Source: Clostridia bacterium (lineage in GTDB: Bacteria > Bacillota_A > Clostridia > Oscillospirales > CAG-272). Taken from it: DNA of 24,218 nucleotides. Positions 7,519 through 15,272 of the stretch are shown here, in pieces. The stretch is from the NCBI GenBank assembly GCA_017501175.1, contig JAFVXK010000021.1, positions 1 to 24,218 of the forward strand. Direction: 5' to 3'. The number at the start of each line of letters is the position of its first letter. Position 1 is the first letter of the stretch. The position numbers and the translations under genes are program-made. The notes beneath the pieces are model-generated. The model saw only the letters and a list, made by a program, of their open reading frames with translations. It was not told the origin of the DNA and did not search any database.

Positions 7519-7555
7519 AAAAGAGAGTCGAACCCTCGGTGTTCGGCTCTCTTTT
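7519..7555 (+). terminator. Intrinsic terminator after ptsH
   Basis: The 15-pair stem aaaagagagtcgaac / gttcggctctctttt contains one G-U pair and has loop cctcggt. The T-rich 3' arm supplies the U tract. The sequence TATAAT (7557-7562) follows at once and might serve as a -10 for uvrC, but no -35 is seen. Confidence 0.85.
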
Positions 7556-7591
7556 GTATAATAGCATACTGCTTATGAGGGGAGGACCTGT

Positions 7592-9457
7592 ATGACGGTG
7601 CTTGAAAGGCTTCGGGACAAGGCTAATTCGTTGCCGATGTCGCCTGGAGTTTATATAATGAAAAACGCCGACGGGCAGGTCATCTACGTCGGAAAGTCGA
7701 AAAAGCTGAAAAACCGTGTCACAAGCTACTTCACGGGCACAGGACACAGCTACAAAACGGCAAAAATGGTCAGCCACGTGCGCGATTTCGATTACGTCGT
7801 CTGCTCGACGGAGATTGAGGCGCTCACGCTTGAGAACGTGCTGATTAAAAAGCACATACCGAGGTATAATATAAAGCTAAAGGACGCGAAGTCATATCCA
7901 TACATCAAGATAACGGCAGAGGTATATCCAAAGCTTTTCGTAACTCGCGACAGAAAGAGCGATAAGGGAAAATATTTCGGACCCTACCAAAGCTCAGAGG
8001 CGGCGCATACCGCACTCGAGGCGGTAATGAGAATATTCACTCTTCCAACCTGTAAGCGCAGCTTTCCGAGAGATATAGGAAAAGAGCGCCCCTGCATATA
8101 CAGGGATATGGGCAGATGCATAGCGCCTTGCGCCGGCGGCGTTTCGGCAGAGGAGTATTCAAGGCTCGTCAAGTGCGCTGAGTGGGTGCTTTCGGGTAAT
8201 TCGAAGGAAACTAAGACAGAGCTTGCACGCGAGATGCAAAGAGCGTCGGACGAGCTTGAATTTGAGCGTGCGGCAGTCCTGCGCGACAGCATAAACGCCC
8301 TTGATAAGCTCTCGGAAAAGCAAAAGGTCGTTGCCGACCTTAAGGTTAACCGCGACGTCTTTGCCGTTTACGTTTCGGATACCGAGGGTGCGCTTGCCGT
8401 CTTGACTGTAAGAGAGGGAGCGCTTATAAACAAGCAGGAATTTATCCTCTCGGCAGAGGACGCGGCATCAAGCGACGACGTCATTTCCTTGATAGCCAAC
8501 TACTACGACGGCACGGGAAACCTGCCGAGAGAAATAATGCTCGATTTCCCGCTCTCGCCCGAGGACACCGAGCTCCTGTCGGAATATCTTTCGATAGGAC
8601 AAAGACACAAGGTTACGATAAGATTTCCCGAGCGAGGCGACGGACGCGCCCTGTGCGATATGGCAGAGAAAAATGCGATGGAGGCTTCAAGGCAGTATAG
8701 ACTTGAGGGCGAAAGAGAGGACAAGAGCCTTCGCAGGCTTGCGGAGCTTCTCGGTCTTTCGGAGCTTCCGAGGCGTATTGAGGCATACGACGTATCAAAT
8801 ATCGGCAACGAAAACATAGTTGCGTCGATGGTAGTCTATCAGGGCGGAAAGCTGAAAAAGAGCGATTACAGAATATTCAACATAAAAACCACAGCCGGAG
8901 CTGACGATTACGGCGCTATGCGTGAGGCACTCAGAAGACGCCTTTCGCATATAGGCGACGGCACGGCATCTCTTGGCGAAGACCCCGATATGCTCCTTAT
9001 TGACGGCGGCGCGACGCACGTCGCCGTGGCACGAGAGGTCGCCGCGGAGATGAATACCGACGTCCTCATTTACGGTATGGTAAAGGACGAGTTTCACAAA
9101 ACGCGCGCCCTCACAGACGGCGGCGCAGATATCGCTATTGCGCGGGAAATGAACGTCTATGCGCTGATTTACAAAATACAGGAGGAGGCGCACCGCTTCG
9201 CCCTTAAAAATTCGCAGGGAGCAAAGGCGCGGACAATGACGCATTCTTCGCTCGAAAAAATAAAGGGAATAGGTGCGAAAAAGGCAAAGCTCCTTCTCTC
9301 GAAAATGACGCTCTCGGAGATACGCTCGGCGAGCGAAGAGGAGCTCTCGAAAATCGACGGAATATCCGCCCGAGATGCAGAGGAGATATGCCGATATTTC
9401 AAGGAAAAACGAAAGGAAGTCACACCCCGTGTTAAGAATAATAACAGGAACGGCTAA
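7592..9457 (+). CDS. uvrC: Excinuclease ABC subunit C (UvrC)
   Basis: UvrC makes both incisions in nucleotide excision repair after UvrA/UvrB find the lesion. The 621-residue protein has all domains. A GIY-YIG 3'-nuclease lies near residues 14-95 (PGVYIMKNADGQVIYVGKSK). Four cysteines at 154, 168, 176 and 180 match the Fe-S cluster positions reported for E. coli UvrC. A UVR motif lies at about 203-238 for UvrB contact. An RNase H-like 5'-nuclease follows with candidate catalytic residues Asp400, Asp439, Asp471 and His534. A C-terminal tandem helix-hairpin-helix (KIKGIGAKKAK, KIDGISARDA) lies at about 553-603. The ATG is preceded by GAGGGGAGGA (7577-7586). Its last 29 bases overlap rsmD. Confidence 0.97.
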   Translation: MTVLERLRDKANSLPMSPGVYIMKNADGQVIYVGKSKKLKNRVTSYFTGTGHSYKTAKMVSHVRDFDYVVCSTEIEALTLENVLIKKHIPRYNIKLKDAKSYPYIKITAEVYPKLFVTRDRKSDKGKYFGPYQSSEAAHTALEAVMRIFTLPTCKRSFPRDIGKERPCIYRDMGRCIAPCAGGVSAEEYSRLVKCAEWVLSGNSKETKTELAREMQRASDELEFERAAVLRDSINALDKLSEKQKVVADLKVNRDVFAVYVSDTEGALAVLTVREGALINKQEFILSAEDAASSDDVISLIANYYDGTGNLPREIMLDFPLSPEDTELLSEYLSIGQRHKVTIRFPERGDGRALCDMAEKNAMEASRQYRLEGEREDKSLRRLAELLGLSELPRRIEAYDVSNIGNENIVASMVVYQGGKLKKSDYRIFNIKTTAGADDYGAMREALRRRLSHIGDGTASLGEDPDMLLIDGGATHVAVAREVAAEMNTDVLIYGMVKDEFHKTRALTDGGADIAIAREMNVYALIYKIQEEAHRFALKNSQGAKARTMTHSSLEKIKGIGAKKAKLLLSKMTLSEIRSASEEELSKIDGISARDAEEICRYFKEKRKEVTPRVKNNNRNG

Positions 9458-10001
9458 AGGAAAAAAGCTCAAAACCCTCGAGGGAGAGGCAACCCGCCCG
9501 ACTTCAGAGAGAATTAAAGAGGCGATATTTTCCTCGCTTCAGTTTGATATAGAGGGCAGGCGAGTGCTTGATTTGTTTGCAGGCTCGGGGCAGATGGGGC
9601 TTGAGGCTTTATCTCGCGGCGCTGACACGGTAATGTTCGTTGATTCCTCGCGCGAGGCGATGGAGATAGTCAAGGAAAACGCCGTGACTACGGGATTTAC
9701 GAGGCAGTCTAAATTTACCGTCAGTGATTGGCGCAACTTCATAAGAAAGGCATCGGGCAGAGGCGAGAGATACGACCTCGTCTTTATAGACCCGCCCTAC
9801 GCCGACGAGTGCTGTGCCGATGCGGCAGTAAGACTTGCTGCGGGCGGAATGCTCCCTCTCGGCGCGATAGTCGTTTTGGAATCGGGAACGGAAAGTATTG
9901 ATATCGCATCTCTTGCAGGCTTTGAGCTTCTCAAATCCAAGGACTATGGCAAAAAGACCGCCCTCAATATTCTGATATACCGCGGGGGTAGCGAGGAATG
10001 A
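9429..10001 (+). CDS. rsmD: 16S rRNA (guanine-966-N2)-methyltransferase RsmD
   Basis: RsmD methylates G966 of 16S rRNA on the assembled small subunit with S-adenosylmethionine. The 190-residue product starts LRIITGTAKGKKLKT after the initiator and continues with TRPTSERIKEAIFSSL, both typical of the family. It has the SAM-binding motif DLFAGSG and the catalytic motif FIDPPY. The start chosen is GTG 9429, inside the 3' end of uvrC; an AAGGA-like sequence lies about 11 bases upstream. Longer in-frame starts inside uvrC would add residues foreign to the family. Its stop overlaps the coaD start in an ATGA arrangement, so uvrC-rsmD-coaD is probably one operon. Confidence 0.94.
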   Translation: MLRIITGTAKGKKLKTLEGEATRPTSERIKEAIFSSLQFDIEGRRVLDLFAGSGQMGLEALSRGADTVMFVDSSREAMEIVKENAVTTGFTRQSKFTVSDWRNFIRKASGRGERYDLVFIDPPYADECCADAAVRLAAGGMLPLGAIVVLESGTESIDIASLAGFELLKSKDYGKKTALNILIYRGGSEE

Positions 10002-10477
10002 AGAGAGCTGTTGTGCCCGGAAGCTACGACCCCGTAACACTCGGTCATCTTGCCTTAATAGAGCGTGCGGCAAGACTGTACGACGAGGTGTACGTTGTGG
10101 CGTTTATAAATCCCGACAAAAAATACGCCTTTTCCGTAGATGAGCGGGTGAGTATGCTTATGCTCGCTACCGAGCATCTTCCAAACGTGCTCGTCAGCTA
10201 TTCGTCGGGGCTCGTCATAGACTATATGCGCGAGCACTCGATAGACGAAATAGTCAAGGGCTACCGCAACAGGGCCGATTATGAATACGAGCTTTTGCAG
10301 GCGGAGTGGAATATGGAGCACGGCGGATACAGAACTGTGCTCTGGGAGTGCGCGCCCGAAATGGCGGAGATAAGCTCGACTCTCGCGCGCGAGAAAATAG
10401 CCACGGGAGAAAAACTTACCGAAATTTTGCCCGAAAAGGTAATAGAATACGTCAAAAATCTTGACAAAAACATTTGA
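9998..10477 (+). CDS. coaD: Phosphopantetheine adenylyltransferase CoaD
   Basis: CoaD adenylylates 4'-phosphopantetheine to dephospho-CoA, the penultimate step of coenzyme A synthesis. The 159-residue protein fits the family length and shows the nucleotidyltransferase motif GSYDPVTLGH (residues 8-17; the usual form is GSFDPVTNGH), the YRNRADYEYEL motif and the ISSTLAR motif near the C-terminus. It is translationally coupled to rsmD by the ATGA overlap; GAGGA lies just upstream. The rsmD-coaD pairing is common in Bacillota. The last codons contain the -35 element of the pheS promoter. Confidence 0.96.
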   Translation: MKRAVVPGSYDPVTLGHLALIERAARLYDEVYVVAFINPDKKYAFSVDERVSMLMLATEHLPNVLVSYSSGLVIDYMREHSIDEIVKGYRNRADYEYELLQAEWNMEHGGYRTVLWECAPEMAEISSTLAREKIATGEKLTEILPEKVIEYVKNLDKNI

Positions 10478-10489
10478 ATATTATATAAT
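10461..10489 (+). promoter_or_regulatory. Consensus promoter of pheST
   Basis: The perfect -35 TTGACA (10461-10466) lies inside the coaD 3' end and the perfect -10 TATAAT (10484-10489) lies just after it, with a 17-bp spacer. The start of transcription near 10496 leaves only about 34 nt before the pheS ATG, too short for a T-box or attenuator. Confidence 0.85.
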
Positions 10490-10529
10490 GATTATTTAGT
10501 AAAGAGTACACCTCGAAAGGAATAGCATA

Positions 10530-11552
10530 ATGCAGGAAAGAATTGAAGAACTGAGAAAAAGCTTCAGTGCGGCACTCGCGGCGGCAACCGATGCCGATAG
10601 CCTTGAGAGCCTGAGAGTAGAATATCTCGGCAAAAAGGGCCACGTTGCCGAGCTTATGAAGGGACTGCGCGACGTCGCTGACAAGCGTGCGGCAGGTCAG
10701 CTTATCAACACGCTGAAGGTCGAGGTTGAGAGCGGAATAGAAAAGGCTACCGAGGAGCTTCGCGCGGCGGCTATCGCGGCAAAGGTAAGAGGAGCGAAGA
10801 AGTATAACCCCTCTCTCCGCGCGGCAGAGGCGCTTGGCTCGTATCATCCCATAACCCTTGCGACCCGTGAGGTTGAGGAGGTGTTTATCTCGATGGGCTT
10901 CACCATTGAGAACTACAATGAGATAGTTGACGACTATCAGTGCTTCGAGGCGCTTAATATTCCTAAGCATCACCCTGCGCGCGACATGCAGGATACATAT
11001 TATCTTGACAACGGTCAGCTTCTGAAGACTCACACCTCTGCGGCGCAGAATCACATTATGAAGAAGTACGGCGCGCCTCTTCGCGCTATTTTCCCCGGCA
11101 GATGCTTCAGAAACGAGTCCACCGATGCCTGCCACGAGAATACCTTCTTCCAGATGGAAGGTATGATGATAGATGAGAACATCTCTATCTCGAACCTCAT
11201 TTACTTTATGAAGACTATGCTTTCCGAGGTGTTTAAGAGAGATATAAAGGTCAGACTTCGCCCCGGATTTTTCCCCTTTGTCGAGCCCGGCTTTGAGCTT
11301 GATATAAACTGTCTTATCTGCGGCGGTGAGGGCTGTCCCTCCTGCAAAAATTCGGGCTGGCTTGAGCTTTGCCCCTGCGGTATGATACACCCCAACGTGC
11401 TTCGTGAGGGCGGAATTGATACCGAGAAGTATTCGGGCTTTGCGTTCGGTCTTGGTCTTACACGTCTTGCTATGATGAAGTACGGCGTTAAGGATATCCG
11501 CGACTTCAACGGCGGAAATCTTAAGTCGCTCTCGCAGTTTAAGTCTATATAA
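10530..11552 (+). CDS. pheS: Phenylalanyl-tRNA synthetase alpha subunit
   Basis: PheS carries the catalytic site of the alpha2-beta2 synthetase that charges tRNA-Phe. The 340-residue protein has an N-terminal coiled-coil (about residues 1-85, rich in Glu, Arg and Ala), then the class II catalytic core with motif 2 around FPGRCFRNESTDACHENTF and motif 3 in FAFGLGLTRLAMM. A CxxC-x4-CxxC cluster (Cys261, 264, 269, 272) followed by HPNVL is present, as in many Bacillota PheS. Two further Cys (281, 283) sit where other family members have small residues. The ATG follows AAAGGAA (10516-10522). The gene is first in the pheST operon. Confidence 0.97.
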   Translation: MQERIEELRKSFSAALAAATDADSLESLRVEYLGKKGHVAELMKGLRDVADKRAAGQLINTLKVEVESGIEKATEELRAAAIAAKVRGAKKYNPSLRAAEALGSYHPITLATREVEEVFISMGFTIENYNEIVDDYQCFEALNIPKHHPARDMQDTYYLDNGQLLKTHTSAAQNHIMKKYGAPLRAIFPGRCFRNESTDACHENTFFQMEGMMIDENISISNLIYFMKTMLSEVFKRDIKVRLRPGFFPFVEPGFELDINCLICGGEGCPSCKNSGWLELCPCGMIHPNVLREGGIDTEKYSGFAFGLGLTRLAMMKYGVKDIRDFNGGNLKSLSQFKSI

Positions 11553-11567
11553 GGAGGTTTTCGGAAT

Positions 11568-13937
11568 ATGTTTTTATCTATGAATTGGATAGGCGACTTC
11601 GTTGACCTTTCGGGACTTGACAAGAAGGCGCTTATAAAGAACTTCACTCTCTCTACCGCAGAGGTAGAGGATATAATAGAGAAGGGTGCTGACATTTCGG
11701 GCATCGTCGTGGCGAAGATTCTCTCGGTTGAGAATCACCCCGAGTCAAAGAAGCTCCATCTTCTCAAGGTCGATAAGGGCGACGAGATAGTTAACATCGT
11801 TTGTGGTGCGCCCAACGTCAGAGAGGGAATGAAGGTAGCACTCGCAACAGTTGGCGGAAGAGTAGGCGAGATTACCATCGCTCCCCGCACCCTTGCAGGA
11901 TATACCTCTTACGGTATGTGCTGCTCGGAGGCAGAGCTTGGCATTTCCGACGACCACTCGGGTCTTATCGAGATATTCGAGGACGTTCCGCTCGGCACTG
12001 ACATTAAGGACGTATATGATATCGACGATATAATCTTCGAGGTTGATAACAAGTCGCTCACCAACCGCCCTGACCTCTGGAGCCACTACGGTATGGCAAG
12101 AGAGTTCGCGACCATTGCGAAAAGACCCCTTAAAGCTCCCGAGCTTCTTGATACCAAGCAGTTTGAGGGACTACCCGCCGTTATGGTTGACGTCAAGGCA
12201 ACCGACCTCGTTTACCGTTACTCTGCAATAAAGGTCAAGAACGTAACTCGCAAGGTAAGCCCTGTCAATATGCGTATCCGCCTCTATTACTGTGGCTCTC
12301 GTGCGATAAACTTCCTTGCCGACCTTACCAACTACGTTATGATGGAGCTCGGTCAGCCGATGCACGCCTTCGATAATGCAAAGGTTGACAAAATCGAGGT
12401 TCAGACCTTCCCTGCAGGGCCGAAATTCACCACGCTTGACGGTGTGGAGCGTAACATCGACGAGAATATGCTTATGATAACCTCGGGCGACGAGCCCGTT
12501 GCTATCGCAGGCGTTATGGGTGGTGACGCCTCTAAAATTGAGGACGACACCACGACGCTTCTTCTTGAGTCGGCGACCTTTGACGGCGTTTCGGTCAGAA
12601 AGACTACCACCCGTCTTGGACTTCGTACCGACGCTTCTATGAGATACGAGAAGATGCTCGACCCCGAGCTTTGTAAGCTCGCAACCGAAAGACTTCTTAA
12701 GATACTTACCGAGCTTGACGAGGGGGCAGAGGTTATTTCGGCATTCACCGACAAGTACGTAAAGCACTATCCCGAAATTACTCTCAACTTCGATAAAAGG
12801 TACGTTGACAGATACACGGGTATAGACATCTCTACCGAAACTATTCTTGAAACGCTTACCGCGCTCGGCTTTGGCGTCGAGCTTCTTGGCGAGAGCTTCA
12901 CGGTAAAAGTACCCTCTTGGCGTTCTACAAAGGACGTAACTATAAAGGCGGATATTATCGAGGAGATAACCCGTATTTACGGCTACGATAACTTTGAGAT
13001 ATTCACCGCAGAGAGCCCCATTCTTCCCGTGCGTAAGGAAACTCTCAAGTCGGACGAGGACAGAATGAAGGATATACTCGTTAAGAGCCATAGGCTTCAC
13101 GAGGTACACTCGTACATCTGGTCGGATTCGAAGAAGAATTCCGAGCTCGGCATTGAAACTCCCGAGAACGTTAAGGTTATCAATGCGCAGACTCCCGACC
13201 ACGCGCATCTTCGCGTGTCTATGATACCCACGCTCCTTGCATTTGCAAAGGAAAACCGCGGCTATGCCGACAGCTACGGACTCTTCGAGATAGGTCACAC
13301 CGTCGAGGGACTCAGAGCCGACGGTAACTGCGACGAGAAGAATAAGCTCGGCGTAGTTCTTTATTCAAAGGTAAAGAGCGAGGAGGCTCTCTTCGGCTCT
13401 GCTGTGGATATTGCAAGAGAGCTTGTTTCGGACATTCTTCATAAGGACGCAGAGTTCAAGAGCGCAGATGCTCCCTATGATTTCGCTCACCCCGTCAATA
13501 GCTTCGACATCACCGTTGACGGCGCGAGAGTTGGCTACGTTGCCGTTCCTCATCCCACCGTGCTCGAGAATATCGACAAGAAGTGCGCGGTTGCATTCTT
13601 CGAGATAGCAACGGCTGACTTTGCCGAGATAAAGGCAGATACTACGAAGTATAAAGAACCCTCGAGATTCCCTGCGATAGAGATAGATATGACCTTTAAT
13701 GCAGACGTTTCGAGCGTTGACTTCAAGGCTCTTACCGAGAGCGCAAAGGGAGTTGCCGGAGAGGCTCTCGCTGACGTTGCAGTGCAGGATATATACACCG
13801 CTGACGGAGTTTCGGCACTTACTCTTCGATTCGCATTCGTGTCAGAGGAGCGCACCCTTTCAAAGCAGGAGTTAGCACCCGCAATCGACGCGATAGCAAC
13901 CGAGCTTTCGAAAATGGGACTCACGCTTAAGGTTTAA
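11568..13937 (+). CDS. pheT: Phenylalanyl-tRNA synthetase beta subunit
   Basis: The 789-residue beta subunit supports tRNA binding and proofreading of Tyr-tRNA-Phe. Domains are visible in order: an OB-fold tRNA-binding domain at about 40-150 (GIVVAKILSVENHPESKKL), B3/4 editing domain at about 210-380 (containing LGLRTDASMRYEKMLDPEL), B5 domain at about 400-470, a catalytic-like core, and a C-terminal ferredoxin-fold anticodon-binding (FDX-ACB) domain from about 697, beginning SRFPAIEIDMTF. The Shine-Dalgarno AAGGAGGT (11551-11558) overlaps the pheS stop codon, consistent with coupled translation and 1:1 output. A strong terminator follows the stop. Confidence 0.97.
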   Translation: MFLSMNWIGDFVDLSGLDKKALIKNFTLSTAEVEDIIEKGADISGIVVAKILSVENHPESKKLHLLKVDKGDEIVNIVCGAPNVREGMKVALATVGGRVGEITIAPRTLAGYTSYGMCCSEAELGISDDHSGLIEIFEDVPLGTDIKDVYDIDDIIFEVDNKSLTNRPDLWSHYGMAREFATIAKRPLKAPELLDTKQFEGLPAVMVDVKATDLVYRYSAIKVKNVTRKVSPVNMRIRLYYCGSRAINFLADLTNYVMMELGQPMHAFDNAKVDKIEVQTFPAGPKFTTLDGVERNIDENMLMITSGDEPVAIAGVMGGDASKIEDDTTTLLLESATFDGVSVRKTTTRLGLRTDASMRYEKMLDPELCKLATERLLKILTELDEGAEVISAFTDKYVKHYPEITLNFDKRYVDRYTGIDISTETILETLTALGFGVELLGESFTVKVPSWRSTKDVTIKADIIEEITRIYGYDNFEIFTAESPILPVRKETLKSDEDRMKDILVKSHRLHEVHSYIWSDSKKNSELGIETPENVKVINAQTPDHAHLRVSMIPTLLAFAKENRGYADSYGLFEIGHTVEGLRADGNCDEKNKLGVVLYSKVKSEEALFGSAVDIARELVSDILHKDAEFKSADAPYDFAHPVNSFDITVDGARVGYVAVPHPTVLENIDKKCAVAFFEIATADFAEIKADTTKYKEPSRFPAIEIDMTFNADVSSVDFKALTESAKGVAGEALADVAVQDIYTADGVSALTLRFAFVSEERTLSKQELAPAIDAIATELSKMGLTLKV

Positions 13938-13952
13938 TTTGCCCCGTAATTT

Positions 13953-13994
13953 GAGGGACACCGCTCTATGTGCGGTGTCCCTCTTGACTTTTTC
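13953..13994 (+). terminator. Terminator after pheT, fused to the next promoter
   Basis: The perfect 12-bp stem gagggacaccgc / gcggtgtccctc (13953-13964, 13972-13983) has loop tctatgt. The following tract, ttgacttttt, is the T-rich tail and at the same time contains the -35 hexamer of the next promoter. Confidence 0.85.
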
Positions 13995-14012
13995 TTCGGT
14001 TAGTGGTAAAAT
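13984..14012 (+). promoter_or_regulatory. Promoter of the GT2 gene
   Basis: The -35 is TTGACT (13984-13989) and the -10 is TAAAAT (14007-14012), with a 17-bp spacer and extended -10 TGg (14004-14006). The start is expected near 14019, giving a leader of about 54 nt. The -35 abuts the pheT terminator stem. Confidence 0.78.
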
Positions 14013-14072
14013 AGATCTGTCTTCTATATACTTTAATATAGTAATCCTCCTAAAAAACAAACGGAGAACGGT

Positions 14073-15212
14073 ATGGATACAAACGAAATTACACAAAAGG
14101 ACACCACAGCTGAGCTTGATGCAACAGTCAAGGTTTCTGTGGTAATGCCTATATATAATGCGGTAGAATATCTCACCGAGGCTATTGACTGCGTTCTCGG
14201 ACAGACGCTCTCGGAAATCGAGCTTATCTGCGTTGACGACGGCTCAACCGACGGCTCGTTTGAGCTTATCAAGGAAAGACAGGCAAATGATAAGCGCGTC
14301 AGAATAATCACCGAGAATAACGCCGGTCCGTCGGCTGCGAGAAACAAGGGCCTCGCCAGAGCGCGCGGAGAGTACGTCATTTTCCTTGACGCCGACGATT
14401 TCTTCGAGCCGACGCTTCTCGAGAAACTTTACGGTCTTGCGACAAAGAAAAATCTCGATATAGCCGTTGCAAAATACGACCTCTATAACAACGCAACCGA
14501 GAAATTTGCTCCTCCGATAGAGTCGGAGCACGGCGAGCTCCTCGACGGCAGAAGAGTAATATCCAAAAGAGATAACCCTGACAAGATATTCCAAACTATG
14601 ACCTGCTACGTTTGGAACAAGCTCTTTAAGCGTTCGTTCCTCGTTGAAAAAAATATTCAGTTCCACCCCGAGCTTTACGTTTTCGAGGACGTATATTTCG
14701 TGTGCGCCGCCCTGTCGCTTGCAGAGAGAGTCGGCAAGGAAAACTGCGTGCTCGTACATCACAGAATATACTCCGAGCAGTCAAGAGCAAAGCTTTTCCG
14801 CAAGTATTACGCACAAGTGCCGGTGGTTTACGAGAAGCTTCTTGAATTTCTCAAGAGCGACGGAATGTACCTTCCCTTGAAGCGCTCTTATCTCAACCTT
14901 TCAGCCAGCAGATGCTACAAGATATATAATTTGCTTTGGCAGGAGGTAAAGGGCGAATTTTACGATATGTATCACGAAAAATACGCCGAGGCGTTTGGCT
15001 GGGCAAAGGCTGTGCCCGAGGAGATTGAGTCGCCCGAGGTCCGTGATTTCGTCGCAAACGTACTCCTTCATAATCACGAGCAGTATCTCGACCGTGTGGC
15101 AAAGGGACTTGCGATAAATCCAGACAGGATTCCCGAAATGGTGAGAAAAAAGCGTAAGCGTGACAGATTTAAGGGCTTTTTCGCACGCATATTTAAGAAA
15201 AAAGAAAAGTGA
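14073..15212 (+). CDS. GT2-family glycosyltransferase with basic C-terminal tail
   Basis: This is a 379-residue inverting glycosyltransferase of the GT-A fold. The catalytic domain starts after a polar N-terminal segment of about 19 residues: VSVVMPIYNA (21-30), VDDGSTDGS (54-62), a GPSAARNKGL stretch (85-94) and the metal-binding DAD (106-108, in FLDADDFF). A W-N-K-L-F-K-R acceptor-side motif follows mid-protein. The last 25 residues are very basic (RKKRKRDRFKG...ARIFKKKEK), which suggests attachment to the inner membrane face. It resembles EpsH/EpsJ-type exopolysaccharide transferases; donor and acceptor are unknown. It is a single-gene unit with its own promoter, start site CGGAGAA upstream and terminator, and it converges on the polymer operon. 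Confidence 0.88.
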   Translation: MDTNEITQKDTTAELDATVKVSVVMPIYNAVEYLTEAIDCVLGQTLSEIELICVDDGSTDGSFELIKERQANDKRVRIITENNAGPSAARNKGLARARGEYVIFLDADDFFEPTLLEKLYGLATKKNLDIAVAKYDLYNNATEKFAPPIESEHGELLDGRRVISKRDNPDKIFQTMTCYVWNKLFKRSFLVEKNIQFHPELYVFEDVYFVCAALSLAERVGKENCVLVHHRIYSEQSRAKLFRKYYAQVPVVYEKLLEFLKSDGMYLPLKRSYLNLSASRCYKIYNLLWQEVKGEFYDMYHEKYAEAFGWAKAVPEEIESPEVRDFVANVLLHNHEQYLDRVAKGLAINPDRIPEMVRKKRKRDRFKGFFARIFKKKEK

Positions 15213-15225
15213 CAGATAACTGTCA
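15210..15225. repeat. Small inverted repeat over the GT2 stop codon
   Basis: The sequence tgacag-ataa-ctgtca is a perfect 6-bp inverted repeat that includes the TGA stop. It may form a small hairpin just before the bidirectional terminator. A function is not established. Confidence 0.5.
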
Positions 15226-15231
15226 GAAAAT

Positions 15232-15267
15232 AAGAAACGAGGTTGTCAACCGACAGCCTCGTTTCTT
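15232..15267. terminator. Bidirectional terminator between convergent units
   Basis: The 16-pair stem aagaaacgaggttgtc / gacagcctcgtttctt has one G-U pair and loop aacc. It is T-rich at the 3' end in both directions (ttcttgcgtttt on +, ttcttattttct on -). It lies 19 bases after the + strand GT2 stop and 5 bases after the - strand ABC ATPase stop. Confidence 0.85.
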
Positions 15268-15272
15268 GCGTT

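Noticed and set aside
7557..7562. TATAAT after the ptsH terminator as a uvrC promoter
   Set aside because: No -35-like hexamer lies 16-18 bases upstream and the TG extension is absent. It is possible, but not supported enough to list as a promoter.
8795..9472. Minus-strand open frame (225 codons) opposite uvrC
   Set aside because: It is a shadow of the uvrC nuclease and helix-hairpin-helix region; the translation shows no domain.
11310..11382. Cysteine cluster in PheS as a novel metal-binding insertion
   Set aside because: CxxC-GG-x-GC-xx-C at this position is also found in ordinary Bacillota PheS proteins, so it is not unusual.
10452..11390. Minus-strand open frame (312 codons) opposite pheS
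   Set aside because: It is fully antisense to pheS and covers the pheST promoter. It has no ribosome site or recognisable domain.
12171..13298. Long minus-strand open frame (375 codons) opposite pheT
   Set aside because: It lies wholly inside pheT, which is unmistakable by its domains. The antisense frame is a by-product of codon bias, and its translation is Cys/Val/Leu-rich with no family resemblance.
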